Shown piece by piece: positions 5,376 to 5,561 of a stretch of 5,561 bases of DNA (its first letter is position 1; every line of letters begins with the position of its first letter). Under the pieces are notes generated by a model that worked only from the letters and a program-made list of their open reading frames with translations, searched no databases and was not told the origin of the DNA. Both the position numbers and the translations under genes were made by a program. The DNA comes from Alkalihalobacillus alcalophilus ATCC 27647 = CGMCC 1.3604 (GTDB lineage: Bacteria > Bacillota > Bacilli > Bacillales > Bacillaceae_D): positions 1 to 5,561 of the forward strand of contig NZ_ALPT02000136.1 of the NCBI RefSeq assembly GCF_000292245.2. Direction: 5' to 3'.

Positions 5376-5561
5376 TTATTCACCTAGACGGTAGAACCAC
5401 ATTAATCGATTAGTCATGGTATCCGGTTCAGCTGAATCCATTTGAAAAACTTTGACCGCTTTTCCAAGTGGCTCATCGTATCGGTGCATGCTTTCATACT
5501 CGGCACTTATCCATAGAATACCATAATAAAACAAAGCTGTGCATCCCATAAATATGATAAG
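5376..5561 (-). CDS. yqzK: YqzK-like (DUF4227) small membrane protein, 5' end missing
   Basis: The last 61 codons and TAA stop of a gene that enters from the right edge. The visible protein begins in a hydrophobic stretch (about the first 18 residues, LIIFMGCTALFYYGILWI), consistent with one membrane helix. A short polar tail follows with EYESMHRYDEPLGKAVKVF and ending NRLMWFYRLGE. This composition and the position directly before xerD match B. subtilis yqzK, which lies between fur and xerD; that protein is under 80 residues, so perhaps 10-20 residues are missing here. The function of the family is not known to me. The stop codon is 19 bp before the xerD start, so the two are probably one transcript. 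The assignment rests on recall of the family motif plus synteny. Confidence 0.8.
   Translation of the reverse strand, partial: LIIFMGCTALFYYGILWISAEYESMHRYDEPLGKAVKVFQMDSAEPDTMTNRLMWFYRLGE

Overview
This window reads as a low-GC Firmicute chromosome, most likely an endospore-forming member of the Bacillaceae. The evidence is the gene order yqzK-xerD-deoB-punA-pdp, strong G-rich Shine-Dalgarno sequences before every gene, frequent GTG/TTG starts, and protein residue numbering that matches the Bacillus and Geobacillus homologues. Every supported gene is on the minus strand, so transcription runs from high to low coordinates.

Layout in the direction of transcription: the 3' end of a yqzK-like small membrane protein gene (5561-5376); xerD, tyrosine recombinase for chromosome dimer resolution (5356-4466); a 136-bp gap holding a 14-bp palindrome and candidate promoter elements; the nucleoside-salvage cluster deoB (4329-3154), punA (3140-2322) and pdp (2300-996), separated by 13 and 21 bp and closed by a clear intrinsic terminator (986-952); then ohr (865-443) as a separate unit with a SigB-like promoter of its own and a strong hairpin after it (426-394); and finally a 52-bp tandem repeat array (346-1) that runs off the window edge.

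PunA and Pdp split purine and pyrimidine (deoxy)nucleosides with phosphate into base plus (deoxy)ribose-1-phosphate. DeoB moves the phosphate to C5, so that the sugar enters the pentose phosphate pathway or, through DeoC (not in this window), glycolysis. XerD is functionally unrelated; its position is conserved synteny. Ohr detoxifies organic hydroperoxides.

The genes are ordinary and well conserved. The least explained part is the 52-bp array: purine-rich on the minus strand, with two sequence subtypes arranged in blocks. Most units have the layout of a 13-15 codon reading frame whose TAA stop sits between a Shine-Dalgarno-like GAGG and the next ATG. I found no demonstrable new system; the array and the deoB-upstream palindrome are the best leads.
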